Source: an uncultured Bacteroidales bacterium (GTDB lineage: Bacteria > Bacteroidota > Bacteroidia > Bacteroidales > Bacteroidaceae). From it: a DNA stretch of 36,058 bases. Position numbers and translations under genes: made by a program. The notes under the pieces were generated by a model. It made no database searches and was not told the DNA's origin. It saw nothing but the letters and a program-made list of their open reading frames with translations. Positions 14,949 through 23,557 of this stretch are shown here, in pieces; position 1 is the stretch's first letter, and each line of letters starts with the position of its first letter. The stretch lies in the NCBI GenBank assembly GCA_937995875.1, contig CALKIW010000032.1, positions 1-36,058 on the forward strand, given 5' to 3'.

Positions 14949-16646
14949 TTAGTCTTCCATCAATTTCCGATAGCGACCTTTCTTGATGTCTTCGTTACCC
15001 AGTCTGCGAGCCTTATTGATTTCGTATTCCGAGTAGTCACCCTCAAAGTACACCACCTCGCCATTGCCTTCAAAAGCAAGGATATGGGTACATATACGGT
15101 CGAGGAACCATCGGTCGTGACTAATCACCACTGCACATCCCGCAAAGGCCTCCAAGCCCTCTTCCAGCGCGCGCAGCGTGTTCACGTCGATATCGTTGGT
15201 CGGCTCGTCGAGCAACAGCACGTTACCCTCCTGTTTCAGTGCCAACGCCAGTTGCAGTCGGTTACGCTCGCCACCCGACAACACTCCGCAGAGCTTGTTC
15301 TGGTCGGTGCCCGAAAAATTAAAACGCGACAGATAGGCACGGGCATTGACATCGCGGCCACCCATACGAATGGTCTCGTTGCCCTGCGAAATGACATCAT
15401 AGACCGATTTGTTGGGGTCGATATCCTTGTGCTGCTGATCCACATAGGCCAGTTTCACGGTCTCTCCCACCTCAAACGTACCTCCGTCGGCTTGCTCCAA
15501 ACCCATGATGAGACGGAAAAGCGTTGTTTTTCCCGCTCCGTTGGGACCAATCACACCCACAATACCATTGGGCGGAAGCATGAAGTTCAAGTCGTTGAAC
15601 AGCACTTTCTCGCCATAGGCTTTCTTCACGTGCTGTGCTTCTATCACCTTGTTGCCCAGACGCGGACCGTTGGGAATGAAGATTTCGAGCTTTTCCTCAC
15701 GTCCCTTCTGTTCCTCGTTGAGCATCTTTTCATAGGAGTTCAAACGGGCTTTGCCCTTAGCCTGACGGGCCTTTGGAGCCATGCGCACCCATTCCAACTC
15801 ACGCTCCAACGTCTTGCGACGCTTTGAAGCCGTCTTTTCCTCTTGTTCCATGCGCTTGGTCTTCTGCTCAAGCCATGAAGAATAGTTTCCCTTCCATGGG
15901 ATGCCTTCTCCACGATCGAGTTCCAATATCCACTCACTCACATCATCGAGGAAGTAGCGGTCGTGGGTCACGGCAATCACCGTGCCCTCGTATTGCTGCA
16001 GATGCTGTTCCAGCCAGTCAATGCTTTCTGCATCCAAGTGGTTGGTAGGCTCGTCGAGCAACAACACGTCGGGTTTCTGAAGCAACAACCGGCATAATGC
16101 CACACGACGACGCTCGCCACCCGAAAGATGGGTCACAGGCTGTTCGCCCGACGGACATCGCAGGGCCGCCATGGCACGCTCAAGTTTAGAATCCATGTTC
16201 CATGCGTCGGTGGCGTCAATAATATCCTGCACCTCTGCCTGTCGCTTCATCAGCGCGTCCATCTTGTCTTGGTCGCTATAATATTCCTCCTCGCCAAACT
16301 TGCGGTTTATTTCGTCGTATTCTGCCAGTGCGTCATACACGTGTTGCACGCCTTCCCTGACATTTTCCAACACCGTTTTTTCTTCGTTCAGAGGAGGGTC
16401 CTGTGGCAGATAACCCACACTGTAACCGGGACTCCACACCACTTCGCCCGACGTGGGCTGTTCCAAGCCGGCTATAATTTTCATCAGCGTGGACTTACCC
16501 GCACCGTTCAGGCCGATAATTCCAATCTTTGCACCATAGAAGAACGAGAGATATATGTCCTTCAGAATCTGTTTTTGGTTCTGGGGGATAATCTTAGACA
16601 CTCCCACCATTGAGAAGATAATCTTCTTGTCGTCTACTGTTGCCAT
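14949..16646 (-). CDS. ettA: ABC-F ATPase EttA (energy-dependent translational throttle)
   Basis: A 565-aa soluble ABC-F protein with two ATPase domains and no membrane segments. It acts on the ribosome E site and gates the first elongation steps according to ATP/ADP. Walker A of domain 1 is GLNGAGKST at 45-53, with signature LSGGERRRV and LLLDEPTNHLD. The linker (about 235-330) is strongly charged and includes RRKTLERELEWVRMAPKARQAKGKAR, typical of EttA. Domain 2 has GPNGAGKTT, LSGGERNRL and LLLDEPTNDID. The length is close to the E. coli protein (555 aa). The start ATG at 16646 gives the family N-terminus. I saw no clean TAnnTTTG box upstream. Confidence 0.93.
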   Translation of the reverse strand: MATVDDKKIIFSMVGVSKIIPQNQKQILKDIYLSFFYGAKIGIIGLNGAGKSTLMKIIAGLEQPTSGEVVWSPGYSVGYLPQDPPLNEEKTVLENVREGVQHVYDALAEYDEINRKFGEEEYYSDQDKMDALMKRQAEVQDIIDATDAWNMDSKLERAMAALRCPSGEQPVTHLSGGERRRVALCRLLLQKPDVLLLDEPTNHLDAESIDWLEQHLQQYEGTVIAVTHDRYFLDDVSEWILELDRGEGIPWKGNYSSWLEQKTKRMEQEEKTASKRRKTLERELEWVRMAPKARQAKGKARLNSYEKMLNEEQKGREEKLEIFIPNGPRLGNKVIEAQHVKKAYGEKVLFNDLNFMLPPNGIVGVIGPNGAGKTTLFRLIMGLEQADGGTFEVGETVKLAYVDQQHKDIDPNKSVYDVISQGNETIRMGGRDVNARAYLSRFNFSGTDQNKLCGVLSGGERNRLQLALALKQEGNVLLLDEPTNDIDVNTLRALEEGLEAFAGCAVVISHDRWFLDRICTHILAFEGNGEVVYFEGDYSEYEINKARRLGNEDIKKGRYRKLMED

Positions 16647-16744
16647 GTATCGTTTGTATTATTTATAATTTATAATTTGTCAAGCTACTATTGCCCTCAT
16701 CGTATCAACGACCGCAGAGAGAATAGCATCTACAAGTAAAACCG

Positions 16745-16773
16745 CGCGGTGCAGGCTTTGTGTCCGCACCGCG
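16745..16773 (-). terminator. Terminator after the unknown exported protein gene
   Basis: CGCGGTGC (16745-16752) pairs with GCACCGCG (16766-16773). On the minus strand the sequence continues CGGTTTTACTTG. Confidence 0.55.
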
Positions 16774-16849
16774 TTCGTTACATTTGACTGCTTTTGCAAA
16801 TATACTCATTTCGTTTTGAAAAGCATCAACAATCACCGAAAATATCTTT

Positions 16850-17899
16850 TCAGAAACTGTTTTTGGGCTCCTCAGCCTCGCCACCGAATATGCCCCATCT
16901 ATAGTCTGCCCATTCTATAGAGGTTTCGTCCACATTTTTATGGTCTTTGATTTCAACTATTTTCTGCTTTCGCATCAACTTCGGCCAACCGTTGAAGAAA
17001 TAGTGATAGTCCTCTAAATTGGTAATGGTCATTTGGGTGTTAAGGCTGTCGACCATCAGTTGCTGAAGTTTCCCGGCCACTTCGCCCGTAGCCAACACGT
17101 TGAAAACATTGCCAATCAAAGCAGCCGCCTCTTCTCCGGACAGCGTGGTGATAGTGCTTGACTGTATCGCATAATCGCCTTCGTAATCCTCGTCGGGGTC
17201 TTCAACGGTTTCATAGCTGGCCCACAGTTTGGTGTGCGATGGGAAGGATGTGGAGTCGTCGACTTCCGTCGTGCCTATTTTCACCTGTCCGCCATGCAGG
17301 TCGAACAGCGTCTTCACTTCTTCATAGGCATCCATCACTCCGGCCTCGTTTATAAATTTCAAGGCCAATACCGACTCCATTCGCTGTCGGGGCATCACGC
17401 TGTCGAGCTCCGGGCGCTTGGCATAGAGCGAGTCGAGCATCATTTTGTTGCCATTCTTCATCGCGTCGCGTATCTCCCGCCAATTAGTAAGATGTGTCAG
17501 CTGTCCCATTTCGTCCATCAGAAACTCCGGACGCAGGTTTCGGGTTTGGTTCCATAGCGCCTCATACATCAACTTGTCATTGCTGTTGGCGGTGTCATTA
17601 TATTCAAAACTCAAAGGAATATACACCAATTTATACCCGTCGGGTGTGGAATCGGTAACAACGAGTTGAAACTTCTCCGTCAGGCGATGCACCTCCGTCG
17701 TATCACCGGCATTCACCTTCCACTTGCGCGATTCGTAAGTATAGGTTGTCGTGTCATGGTTGCAGAAGAAAGCCACGATGTTGATAGTCGTGTCAGGATC
17801 CGTTGTCTCGAAAGCAGGGTGCTGCGCCCACATCGGAATGGCAACCCATGCTAACAAAAAACTAAACAGCGTCATATTGGCTCGTACGTATTTGCTCAT
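16850..17899 (-). CDS. Exported protein of unknown function
   Basis: A 349-aa protein that I do not recognise. It has a signal peptide (hydrophobic 10-24, ending PMWAQ), so it should be periplasmic or outer-membrane-associated. The body is rich in Asp, Thr and Tyr, with likely beta-strands at the start (TTTYTYESRKWKVNAG) and helices in the middle (REIRDAMKNGNKMMLDSLYAKRPELDSVMPRQRME). There is no cysteine at a lipobox. The ATG at 17899 is chosen because the upstream TTG at 17914 lies very close to the predicted transcription start near 17922. It stands alone behind its own promoter and terminator, divergent from the Sel1-like gene. Confidence 0.75.
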   Translation of the reverse strand: MSKYVRANMTLFSFLLAWVAIPMWAQHPAFETTDPDTTINIVAFFCNHDTTTYTYESRKWKVNAGDTTEVHRLTEKFQLVVTDSTPDGYKLVYIPLSFEYNDTANSNDKLMYEALWNQTRNLRPEFLMDEMGQLTHLTNWREIRDAMKNGNKMMLDSLYAKRPELDSVMPRQRMESVLALKFINEAGVMDAYEEVKTLFDLHGGQVKIGTTEVDDSTSFPSHTKLWASYETVEDPDEDYEGDYAIQSSTITTLSGEEAAALIGNVFNVLATGEVAGKLQQLMVDSLNTQMTITNLEDYHYFFNGWPKLMRKQKIVEIKDHKNVDETSIEWADYRWGIFGGEAEEPKNSF

Positions 17900-17928
17900 A
17901 ACTTTGGAAAACAAATATTATCTGCTTG

Positions 17929-17936
17929 CAAATATA
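17929..17936 (-). promoter_or_regulatory. -7 box for the unknown exported protein gene
   Basis: TATATTTG on the minus strand. The start is predicted near 17922, leaving a leader of about 23 nt to the ATG at 17899 and disfavouring the TTG at 17914. Confidence 0.5.
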
Positions 17937-18021
17937 TGGAAAATCAACAACAACATAAATATTTTGAACATAAAAAACTGAGAAAAAAAAGATTTCACGA
18001 CCGGGCCCGCGATTATTTTCT

Positions 18022-18029
18022 TATATTTG
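18022..18029 (+). promoter_or_regulatory. -7 box for the Sel1-like gene
   Basis: TATATTTG matches TAnnTTTG. The start is predicted near 18036 and the leader is about 21 nt. It overlaps the upstream in-frame ATG at 18027, which is therefore unlikely to be used. Confidence 0.55.
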
Positions 18030-18056
18030 CAAAGAAAACAAAGACCAAACGAAATC

Positions 18057-18374
18057 ATGAGCAAGCTGTGGAGGTCATTTTTTGGCTACTCCGACGACAA
18101 CCCCAACGAAAGCTATGGCGAGGCCGTAGGACGTGCCAAGCAGATGCTGAGCGAAGGCAACTATGAGGACGCATGTCGCATTTTGCGCTATGCCGAAAAG
18201 CAGGAACACGCCGAGGCCATGTATCTGCTGGCATGGTGTCACTGGAAAGGCGAAGGCGTGCGCGAGGATGCCGGACGCGCCATGACCTTATGGAGGCAAT
18301 CGGCAAAACTGGAATTTCCGGCAGCAATCAACCGAATACAAGAGTTGGAAAACGCGGGATACTTTGATAAATAA
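18057..18374 (+). CDS. Small Sel1/TPR-like repeat protein
   Basis: A 105-aa cytosolic protein. The helical-repeat segment AEAMYLLAWCHWKGEGVREDAGRAMTLWRQSAKLEFPAAINRI is a Sel1-like repeat (the pattern A-x-x-x-L-A-x-x-Y/C-x-x-G-x-G-V), preceded by a TPR-like pair YGEAVGRAKQMLSEGNYEDACRILRYAEKQ. Such proteins usually serve as protein-protein adaptors; no partner is evident here. It starts MSKLWRSFFG at 18057; a frame extension to 18027 is excluded by the promoter position. It is followed by the short RNA promoter about 75 nt downstream. Confidence 0.75.
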   Translation: MSKLWRSFFGYSDDNPNESYGEAVGRAKQMLSEGNYEDACRILRYAEKQEHAEAMYLLAWCHWKGEGVREDAGRAMTLWRQSAKLEFPAAINRIQELENAGYFDK

Positions 18375-18424
18375 TCCTTTTCGTATGTATTTTAATATTA
18401 AGAAAATTTAAAATATATACAAAA

Positions 18425-18457
18425 TTGGGTAGTTTTCAATCTAAATATGTATCTTTG
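18425..18457 (+). promoter_or_regulatory. Promoter of the short RNA / leader
   Basis: TTG (18425-18427) and TATCTTTG (18450-18457), spacer 22 nt. The start is predicted near 18463. Confidence 0.6.
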
Positions 18458-18462
18458 CAACG

Positions 18463-18536
18463 TGTTTTTCATGGTATTAGATTATTAAGGTTAATTTTGA
18501 AACCGGTATGCTCGTGAGAGTATGCCGGTTTTTTTA
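18463..18536 (+). ncRNA. Short structured RNA or transcription attenuator ahead of a 56-aa protein
   Basis: Between a promoter (18450-18457) and a strong intrinsic terminator lie about 75 nt with no ORF. The start contains GTTTTTCATGGTATTAGATT then AAGGTTAA, a phrase I associate with short conserved leaders in Bacteroidales; the Bacteroidales-1 motif is the family I would test first, but I am not certain of the match. The terminator arms are 18500-18513 and 18518-18531 (AAACCGGTATGCTC / GAGTATGCCGGTTT, two G-U pairs, tetraloop GTGA) followed by T-run 18528-18535. It may be a free small RNA or may control read-through into the ORF at 18554. Confidence 0.6.
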
Positions 18537-18553
18537 TCAAAACAAATACAAGT

Positions 18554-18724
18554 ATGAACGAAACTGAACTTTACATTTTGATCGCTGTTTTTGGACTGCT
18601 CACCATTATATTGGTGTGGTTTGGAGCCAAAGCACTGTTGGATATTCGCAAACGAAAGAAGGCTATGAAGGAACGCCAACAGTCTTTTCGCGCAAACAAA
18701 CAACGCAGCCGGTACAAGCAATAG
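18554..18724 (+). CDS. 56-aa single-span membrane protein with basic tail
   Basis: A 56-codon ORF beginning 18 nt after the terminator T-run. Residues 6-26 form one clear membrane segment (LYILIAVFGLLTIILVWFGAK). The remainder is strongly basic (IRKRKKAMKERQQSFRANKQ), predicting N-out/C-in topology with a positively charged cytoplasmic tail that could touch nucleic acid or membrane phospholipid. It is under the same promoter as the upstream attenuator if read-through occurs. I do not recognise the family. Confidence 0.65.
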   Translation: MNETELYILIAVFGLLTIILVWFGAKALLDIRKRKKAMKERQQSFRANKQRSRYKQ

Positions 18725-18869
18725 CCCGCTGCATCATAGACCGGAGACGCAGAACAACAAAAGCCGTCATCGTATAATGCCCGCTACCCACCATCGCCAT
18801 CCATTGGTCGAAACAAGGCGGGCAGAGGAAGGGAGTTGTATTTATCCTGCGCCGGCAACCGCCCGAAAA

Positions 18870-19145
18870 AACTCAACAAAGTGTTTCAAATGCTGAGCGT
18901 ATTTGAAATTTTAAAAACTTCAGTTCAAAATATCTCCAAAAAACGAAGATTTGCAACACCCTTATTATCAGTTCGTTACAAAACAACCTCAAAGTCGCCT
19001 CCGTTTCTCGTCCCTTCGGCTCCGCCGTTAGTATTTAACGGCCATGCCTTTCGGGCTCTGTCGCACAGCGACAACAGCCGAATCGGCTTGCCCTTAGGCC
19101 TTTGTCACGTCGCGACGAAGCCTTAATCGCAACACGGAGCGAAAA
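18870..19145 (+). repeat. Dispersed intergenic repeat, copy B
   Basis: This stretch carries units beginning GGCT/GGCC/GCCT at 19018, 19040, 19054, 19077, 19098 and 19120. Most steps are 21-23 nt, with one irregular 14-nt step. The left part resembles copy A (TTATCAGTTCGTTACAAAACAACCT). The end of the core (GCCTTAATCGCAACACGG then AGCGAAAAAC) resembles copy C (TCGCAACATGGCGAAAAAG). Frames across it (18836-19126 and 19102-19398, plus) are likely accidental. The rest of 18725-19273 shows no gene. Confidence 0.6.
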
Positions 19146-19273
19146 ACAACGGGGAGCCTCCATGTCCATTGGCTACATAAGCAGCACTTCCACGCTCTGG
19201 TTGATCGTTTTTCCACGACAAGTTTTTAGTGAAGTTTTTCTGACACTTCTACCCCATTCCGACGATTTCTTCA

Positions 19274-20800
19274 TCAAGCGCGAGCATGGGAATTATACTT
19301 GCGATACCACCCGTAAAACCACACCAATGCCGTTACCAACACCAAAACGGACAATATGTAGCCCAAAGTCAGGTTCATGCCGAAAGCCTGCGGACTGACA
19401 AACAGGAAGGTGGAGCACACCACCGTCATAAACAAGGCAGGCACAAGCGTAATGATAAACGGCTTGTTCTTTTGTGTGAGATAAACCGTCAGTGTCCAGA
19501 GCGTGAACACGCTCAGCGTTTGGTTTGCCCAGCCAAAATACTGCCATATAATGTTAAAGCCGTTGGGATTTCCCATTTGCCATAGCAACAGCGCCATGAC
19601 CGCAACAAACAGCGGCACACTAATCAAGAGTCGGCTCTTGATGGAGTGCTGTTTCAGTCCGATGAAATCGGCTATGATCAGTCGCGCACTGCGCAGAGCC
19701 GTGTCTCCACTGGTAATGGGGGCTGCCACAACACCTAACAAGGCCAGGATGCCGCCAAAGATGCCCAGCCAACCGGAACATACCATTTTGACGACAGTGG
19801 GCGCATCAAAATATTGGATGAGCGATTTTCCTGCTCCCCCATTCCATTGAGCAAGAAACTCCTCCACTTGGCCGGCCGGCACAACTTCCCGCCAGCCGCC
19901 ATCATAGAAGAAATACATAGACACCGTGCCCCAGATGAGTGCTATGACGCCCTCCGTAATCATTGTGCCATAAAACAATTTCCGCCCGTGTCTCTCCGAC
20001 CTGATGCAGCGAGCCATCAACGGACTCTGAGTGGCATGAAAACCACTGATAGCCCCACAGGCTATGGTGATAAAAAGGCAGGGGAAGATGGGATTTTCGG
20101 CCATAAAGTGCTCTGCACCAAACAGTTCAGCAGGCACATTGTGATTGGAAGCTAACGTGTCGTTCCAAAGTTCAGGAATGTTGGGCATCTTGAGAAACAG
20201 AGCCACCATAAGGGCTGCGGCCATGAATATCAGCGAAAATGCGAAGAGCGGATAGATCCTCCCGATGATTTTGTCGATGGGGAGAAGTGTTGCGATGAGA
20301 TAATAGACAAAGATAAGCCCTATCCAGAACAACTTGTTGCCCCATATACTATCAAGTATGATTGCAGGACTAAGCACAAAAACAGCTCCCACCATCATGA
20401 GCAGCAGCACGGAAAACACAAGCATCACCTTTTTACTGCGTTGTCCGAGATAGTCGCCTATCAATTCAGGCAGGTTGGCACCTCCATGTCGCACACTCAA
20501 CATTCCGCTCAGATAATCGTGGACCGCTCCGGCAAACACACAGCCAAGCACAATCCAAAGGTAGGCCTTAGGCCCGTACCAGGCTCCCATGATGGCTCCG
20601 AAGATAGGTCCGGTGCCGGCGATATTGAGGAATTGTATCATGAAAACCTTCCAACTGGGGAGCATTATGAAATCCACTCCGTCGGCTTTGACAACAGCGG
20701 GCGTAGGTCGATCGTCGGGGCCAAAAACGTGTTCAACAATCCGGCCATAAACAAAATAGCCTATAATCAAAGCCAAAAGGCTCAACGCAAATGATAGCAT
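19274..20800 (-). CDS. cstA: Carbon starvation / peptide or pyruvate transporter CstA
   Basis: A 508-aa polytopic inner-membrane protein of the CstA family (peptide or pyruvate uptake in enterobacteria). The conserved N-terminal block YGRIVEHVFGPDDRPTPAVVKADGVDFIMLPSWKVF and the segment FLNIAGTGPIFGAIMGAWYGP are diagnostic. About 12 or more hydrophobic segments are visible to the C-terminus. It is shorter than E. coli CstA (about 700 aa), which is usual for Bacteroidetes. The start ATG at 20798-20800 follows a promoter box. A weak hairpin may lie just past the stop (GAAGT.../ACTTC near 19230-19250). It is transcribed alone. Confidence 0.9.
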   Translation of the reverse strand: MLSFALSLLALIIGYFVYGRIVEHVFGPDDRPTPAVVKADGVDFIMLPSWKVFMIQFLNIAGTGPIFGAIMGAWYGPKAYLWIVLGCVFAGAVHDYLSGMLSVRHGGANLPELIGDYLGQRSKKVMLVFSVLLLMMVGAVFVLSPAIILDSIWGNKLFWIGLIFVYYLIATLLPIDKIIGRIYPLFAFSLIFMAAALMVALFLKMPNIPELWNDTLASNHNVPAELFGAEHFMAENPIFPCLFITIACGAISGFHATQSPLMARCIRSERHGRKLFYGTMITEGVIALIWGTVSMYFFYDGGWREVVPAGQVEEFLAQWNGGAGKSLIQYFDAPTVVKMVCSGWLGIFGGILALLGVVAAPITSGDTALRSARLIIADFIGLKQHSIKSRLLISVPLFVAVMALLLWQMGNPNGFNIIWQYFGWANQTLSVFTLWTLTVYLTQKNKPFIITLVPALFMTVVCSTFLFVSPQAFGMNLTLGYILSVLVLVTALVWFYGWYRKYNSHARA

Positions 20801-20843
20801 GATTCCTAACTGATATTATCTTGATTTAATTACAAATTGGTTG

Positions 20844-20851
20844 CAAAAGTA
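20844..20851 (-). promoter_or_regulatory. -7 box for cstA
   Basis: On the minus strand TACTTTTG matches TAnnTTTG. The predicted leader is about 37 nt. No good -33 box was seen. Confidence 0.45.
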
Positions 20852-21050
20852 CGCATATTATTAAAGAAAAGAAAGTATTTGGCTCCAAAATTCTACCAAA
20901 TGAATGAAAACGAAGCTATATACAAGATATTTTCACAGAAAGAACGACTAAAATACCCTTTGCAGGGCAGAACATGGACGGCAAAGGTATAGGGTTGGCC
21001 GGCAGTTGTGTAAGAAGGATCGTCTGCCCTGTCAGAACAAACGGCAAAAC
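20852..21050. other. Gap between the cstA promoter and guaA terminator
   Basis: About 200 nt with no recognised gene. It contains short dyads (GGGCAG...CTGCCC around 20965-21030) that may extend the guaA terminator structure. Frames of 74-78 aa on the minus strand here run through the terminator and look accidental. Confidence 0.4.
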
Positions 21051-21086
21051 GATAAAAAATGGAGAAAGCTGTCCGGCCTTCTCCAT
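21051..21086 (-). terminator. Terminator after guaA
   Basis: ATGGAGAA (21059-21066) pairs with TTCTCCAT (21079-21086). On the minus strand it is followed by TTTTTTATC, a classic intrinsic terminator. Confidence 0.85.
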
Positions 21087-21141
21087 GAATACTATATGAT
21101 AAGGTGTAGCCTGACATTCGGCTACACAAAACACACGCAAC

Positions 21142-22686
21142 TTATTCCCATTCGATGGTCGATGGCGGTTTTGAAGATATGTCGTAGCAAACGCGATTAA
21201 CCCCTTTCACCTTACGTATGATTTCGTTGGAAACGTCGGCCAGGAAGTCGTAGGGCAGATGAGCCCAGTCTGCCGTCATGGCATCGGTAGAGGTCACGGC
21301 ACGCAAGGCTACGGGGTTCTCGTAAGTACGCTCATCGCCCATAACGCCTACCGAACGAATCTCGGAAAGCAACACGGTGCCGGCCTGCCAAACATGGTCG
21401 TACAGACGGCTGCCGTCGGGCATGGTATAGGCTTGCAACTTACTGATATAAATATCGTCGGCATCCTGCAACACACGCACTTTCTCACGCGTAATGTCAC
21501 CAAGAATACGAACTGCCAAGCCGGGTCCCGGGAACGGATGGCGCTTGATGAGACGCTCCGGCATCTCCAATTCATAGCCCACACGACGCACTTCGTCCTT
21601 GAAAAGCCATCGCAATGGCTCGCAAAGTTTCAACTGCATGTCCTTGGGCAGCCCACCCACGTTGTGATGGCTCTTGATAACCGTACCCGTGATGCTCAGG
21701 CTCTCGATGCAGTCTGGATAGATCGTGCCCTGTGCCAACCATTTGGCGTCGGTGATTTTCTTGGCCTCAGCATTGAACACCTCTACAAAGTCACGCCCGA
21801 TAATCTTGCGTTTCTGCTCAGGGTCTTTCACCCCCTCCAAGTCTTTAAAGAACTTCTCAGAGGCGTCCACACCAATTACATTCAACCCTAAGCCCTGATA
21901 GGCCTCCATCACCTTGTTGAACTCGTTTTTGCGCAGCATCCCATGATCCACGAAAATGCAGGTGAGATTCCTGCCTATGGCACGGTTGAGCAACACGGCA
22001 CAGACAGAAGAGTCTACGCCGCCGGAAAGCCCCAGTATCACGCGGTCGTTGCCCAGCTGCTTTTTCAAACCTGACACGGTGGACTCTACGAAAGAAGCGG
22101 GGCTCCATTCCTGTCTGCTGCCGCATATATCGACAACGAAATTCCTGAGGAGTTGTGTTCCTTGTGTGGAATGATACACCTCCGGATGGAATTGAACACA
22201 CCAAACAGGGTTGGTCGTACCGGCAAATGCGGCAAACTTAACATCAGCTGTCGAGCCAATGACACGATAGTCCTTTGGAATGGCCGTTATAGTGTCGCCA
22301 TGGCTCATCCATACCTGCGAATTGGGTTCAAAGCCTTTAAACAGGATGTTGTCGGCATCAAATTGCGCCAGCTTGGCCCGTCCGTACTCGCGAGTTCCGG
22401 TCTGTTCCACCTTGCCACCGTTGGCATAACTGATAAACTGTGCACCGTAGCATATTCCCAAAACCGGGTATTTGCCGATAATCTGACTGAGATCTGCCTT
22501 AAAAGCCTCCTCGTCGTGCACCGAATAAGGGCTTCCACTGAGAATGACGCCAATCACGGAAGGATCGTCTTTCGGAAATTTGTTGTAAGGAAGAACTTCG
22601 CAAAAGGTGTCCAGTTCGCGCACCCGACGACCTATAAGCTGTGTCGTCTGTGAGCCGAAGTCAAGGATTATGATCTTTTGTTGCAT
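21142..22686 (-). CDS. guaA: GMP synthase (glutamine-hydrolysing)
   Basis: A 514-aa cytosolic enzyme converting XMP to GMP with ATP and glutamine. The class I amidotransferase domain has nucleophile C79 (GICYGAQ) and H167/E169 (CVQFHPEVY). The ATP-pyrophosphatase P-loop SGGVDS is at 221-226, followed by the C-terminal dimerisation domain ending IEWE. It has the full normal length. It lies 81 nt downstream of the nucleotidyltransferase gene, probably co-transcribed; a short intercistronic hairpin (CCGTCT/AGACGG, 22725-22740) lies between them and no separate TAnnTTTG promoter was seen. Confidence 0.97.
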   Translation of the reverse strand: MQQKIIILDFGSQTTQLIGRRVRELDTFCEVLPYNKFPKDDPSVIGVILSGSPYSVHDEEAFKADLSQIIGKYPVLGICYGAQFISYANGGKVEQTGTREYGRAKLAQFDADNILFKGFEPNSQVWMSHGDTITAIPKDYRVIGSTADVKFAAFAGTTNPVWCVQFHPEVYHSTQGTQLLRNFVVDICGSRQEWSPASFVESTVSGLKKQLGNDRVILGLSGGVDSSVCAVLLNRAIGRNLTCIFVDHGMLRKNEFNKVMEAYQGLGLNVIGVDASEKFFKDLEGVKDPEQKRKIIGRDFVEVFNAEAKKITDAKWLAQGTIYPDCIESLSITGTVIKSHHNVGGLPKDMQLKLCEPLRWLFKDEVRRVGYELEMPERLIKRHPFPGPGLAVRILGDITREKVRVLQDADDIYISKLQAYTMPDGSRLYDHVWQAGTVLLSEIRSVGVMGDERTYENPVALRAVTSTDAMTADWAHLPYDFLADVSNEIIRKVKGVNRVCYDISSKPPSTIEWE

Positions 22687-22767
22687 AAAAAAGATTTATA
22701 AAAGGCTGCAAAAGCTGACTTGTTCCGTCTCTGAAGACGGTCATCAGACAGTCAGAAGCCTTGATGA

Positions 22768-23553
22768 TTATGAATTGTTCGTATTGTTGTTATCATCGAT
22801 TGCGGGTAATGCGTCGCTGTCGGCCAGTGTTCTGGCAAACTCATCCGCCATTTCCAACGCATCGAGCTTGCCAACGTCCATCAGCTTGAGGTCGGGCATC
22901 ACCATCCCCTTGAAAGAACGGGTGCTGCACCATTTCAGGTAGAAGTCTGTAATGCCGAACTTGTCGGGCATCTCCTCAAGGCATGGAAAAAGACGCGGAG
23001 AAAACAGATGTATGCCGCTAAATGCATAAGCGTGAAGTTCGCGCACCTCAATATCCGGATAAGGCGAGCGCACCTCACCGGTCTCTATATTCGTCCATCC
23101 ACACAGCATTGCATCATCGTCGAAAAGCAAATAACGCTTGGTCCTGCGACTGCTCACGAGCAATGTGGCGTCGCTCTCCTGTCCCTGCTCATAGAAGGCA
23201 GCAAGATTGACGTTGCTGAGAATGTCTACATTGTGTATAAGGATGGGAGAATTCTTATCGAACAAAGGCATGGCTTTCTTGATGCCGCCTCCCGTGTCGA
23301 GTAATTTTTCTGTCTCGTCGCTGATGCGGATATCAAGGCCGAAATTGTCGTTGGCCTTGATATAGTCAATAATTTGCTGGGCAAAGTGGTGCACATTGAC
23401 CACAATTCGGGTGAAACCGGCATCGCGCAAACGCACGACAACCTGCTTCAAGAGGGGCTCTCCGCCTACTTTCACCAACGCCTTGGGCGTTGTATCGGTA
23501 AGCGGTTTCAAACGCTTACCCAAACCAGCTGCAAATATCATGGCCTGCTTCAT
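22768..23553 (-). CDS. MurU-like sugar-1-phosphate nucleotidyltransferase
   Basis: A 261-aa NTP-transferase with the Rossmann-like pyrophosphorylase start AAGLGKRLKPLTDTTPKALVKVGGEPLL (G10-P17 nucleotide loop) and the metal-binding region HNVDILS. The length and N-terminus match the MurU / NDP-sugar pyrophosphorylase family, which makes UDP-MurNAc or a similar UDP-sugar for cell-wall recycling. In Pseudomonas, MurU works with the sugar kinase AmgK; here a BadF-type kinase and AmpG lie about 8 kb away, so a shared recycling route is possible but inferred. It is the first gene of the operon with guaA. Its promoter sits so close that the mRNA may be leaderless. Confidence 0.82.
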   Translation of the reverse strand: MKQAMIFAAGLGKRLKPLTDTTPKALVKVGGEPLLKQVVVRLRDAGFTRIVVNVHHFAQQIIDYIKANDNFGLDIRISDETEKLLDTGGGIKKAMPLFDKNSPILIHNVDILSNVNLAAFYEQGQESDATLLVSSRRTKRYLLFDDDAMLCGWTNIETGEVRSPYPDIEVRELHAYAFSGIHLFSPRLFPCLEEMPDKFGITDFYLKWCSTRSFKGMVMPDLKLMDVGKLDALEMADEFARTLADSDALPAIDDNNNTNNS

Positions 23554-23557
23554 AATG

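Noticed and set aside
14940..15827. 295-aa open frame antisense to ettA
   Set aside because: It lies wholly over the ettA gene; Leu/His-rich shadow translation without domains.
20893..21140. 74- and 78-aa frames on minus strand after guaA
   Set aside because: They run through the guaA terminator hairpin and look like intergenic noise.
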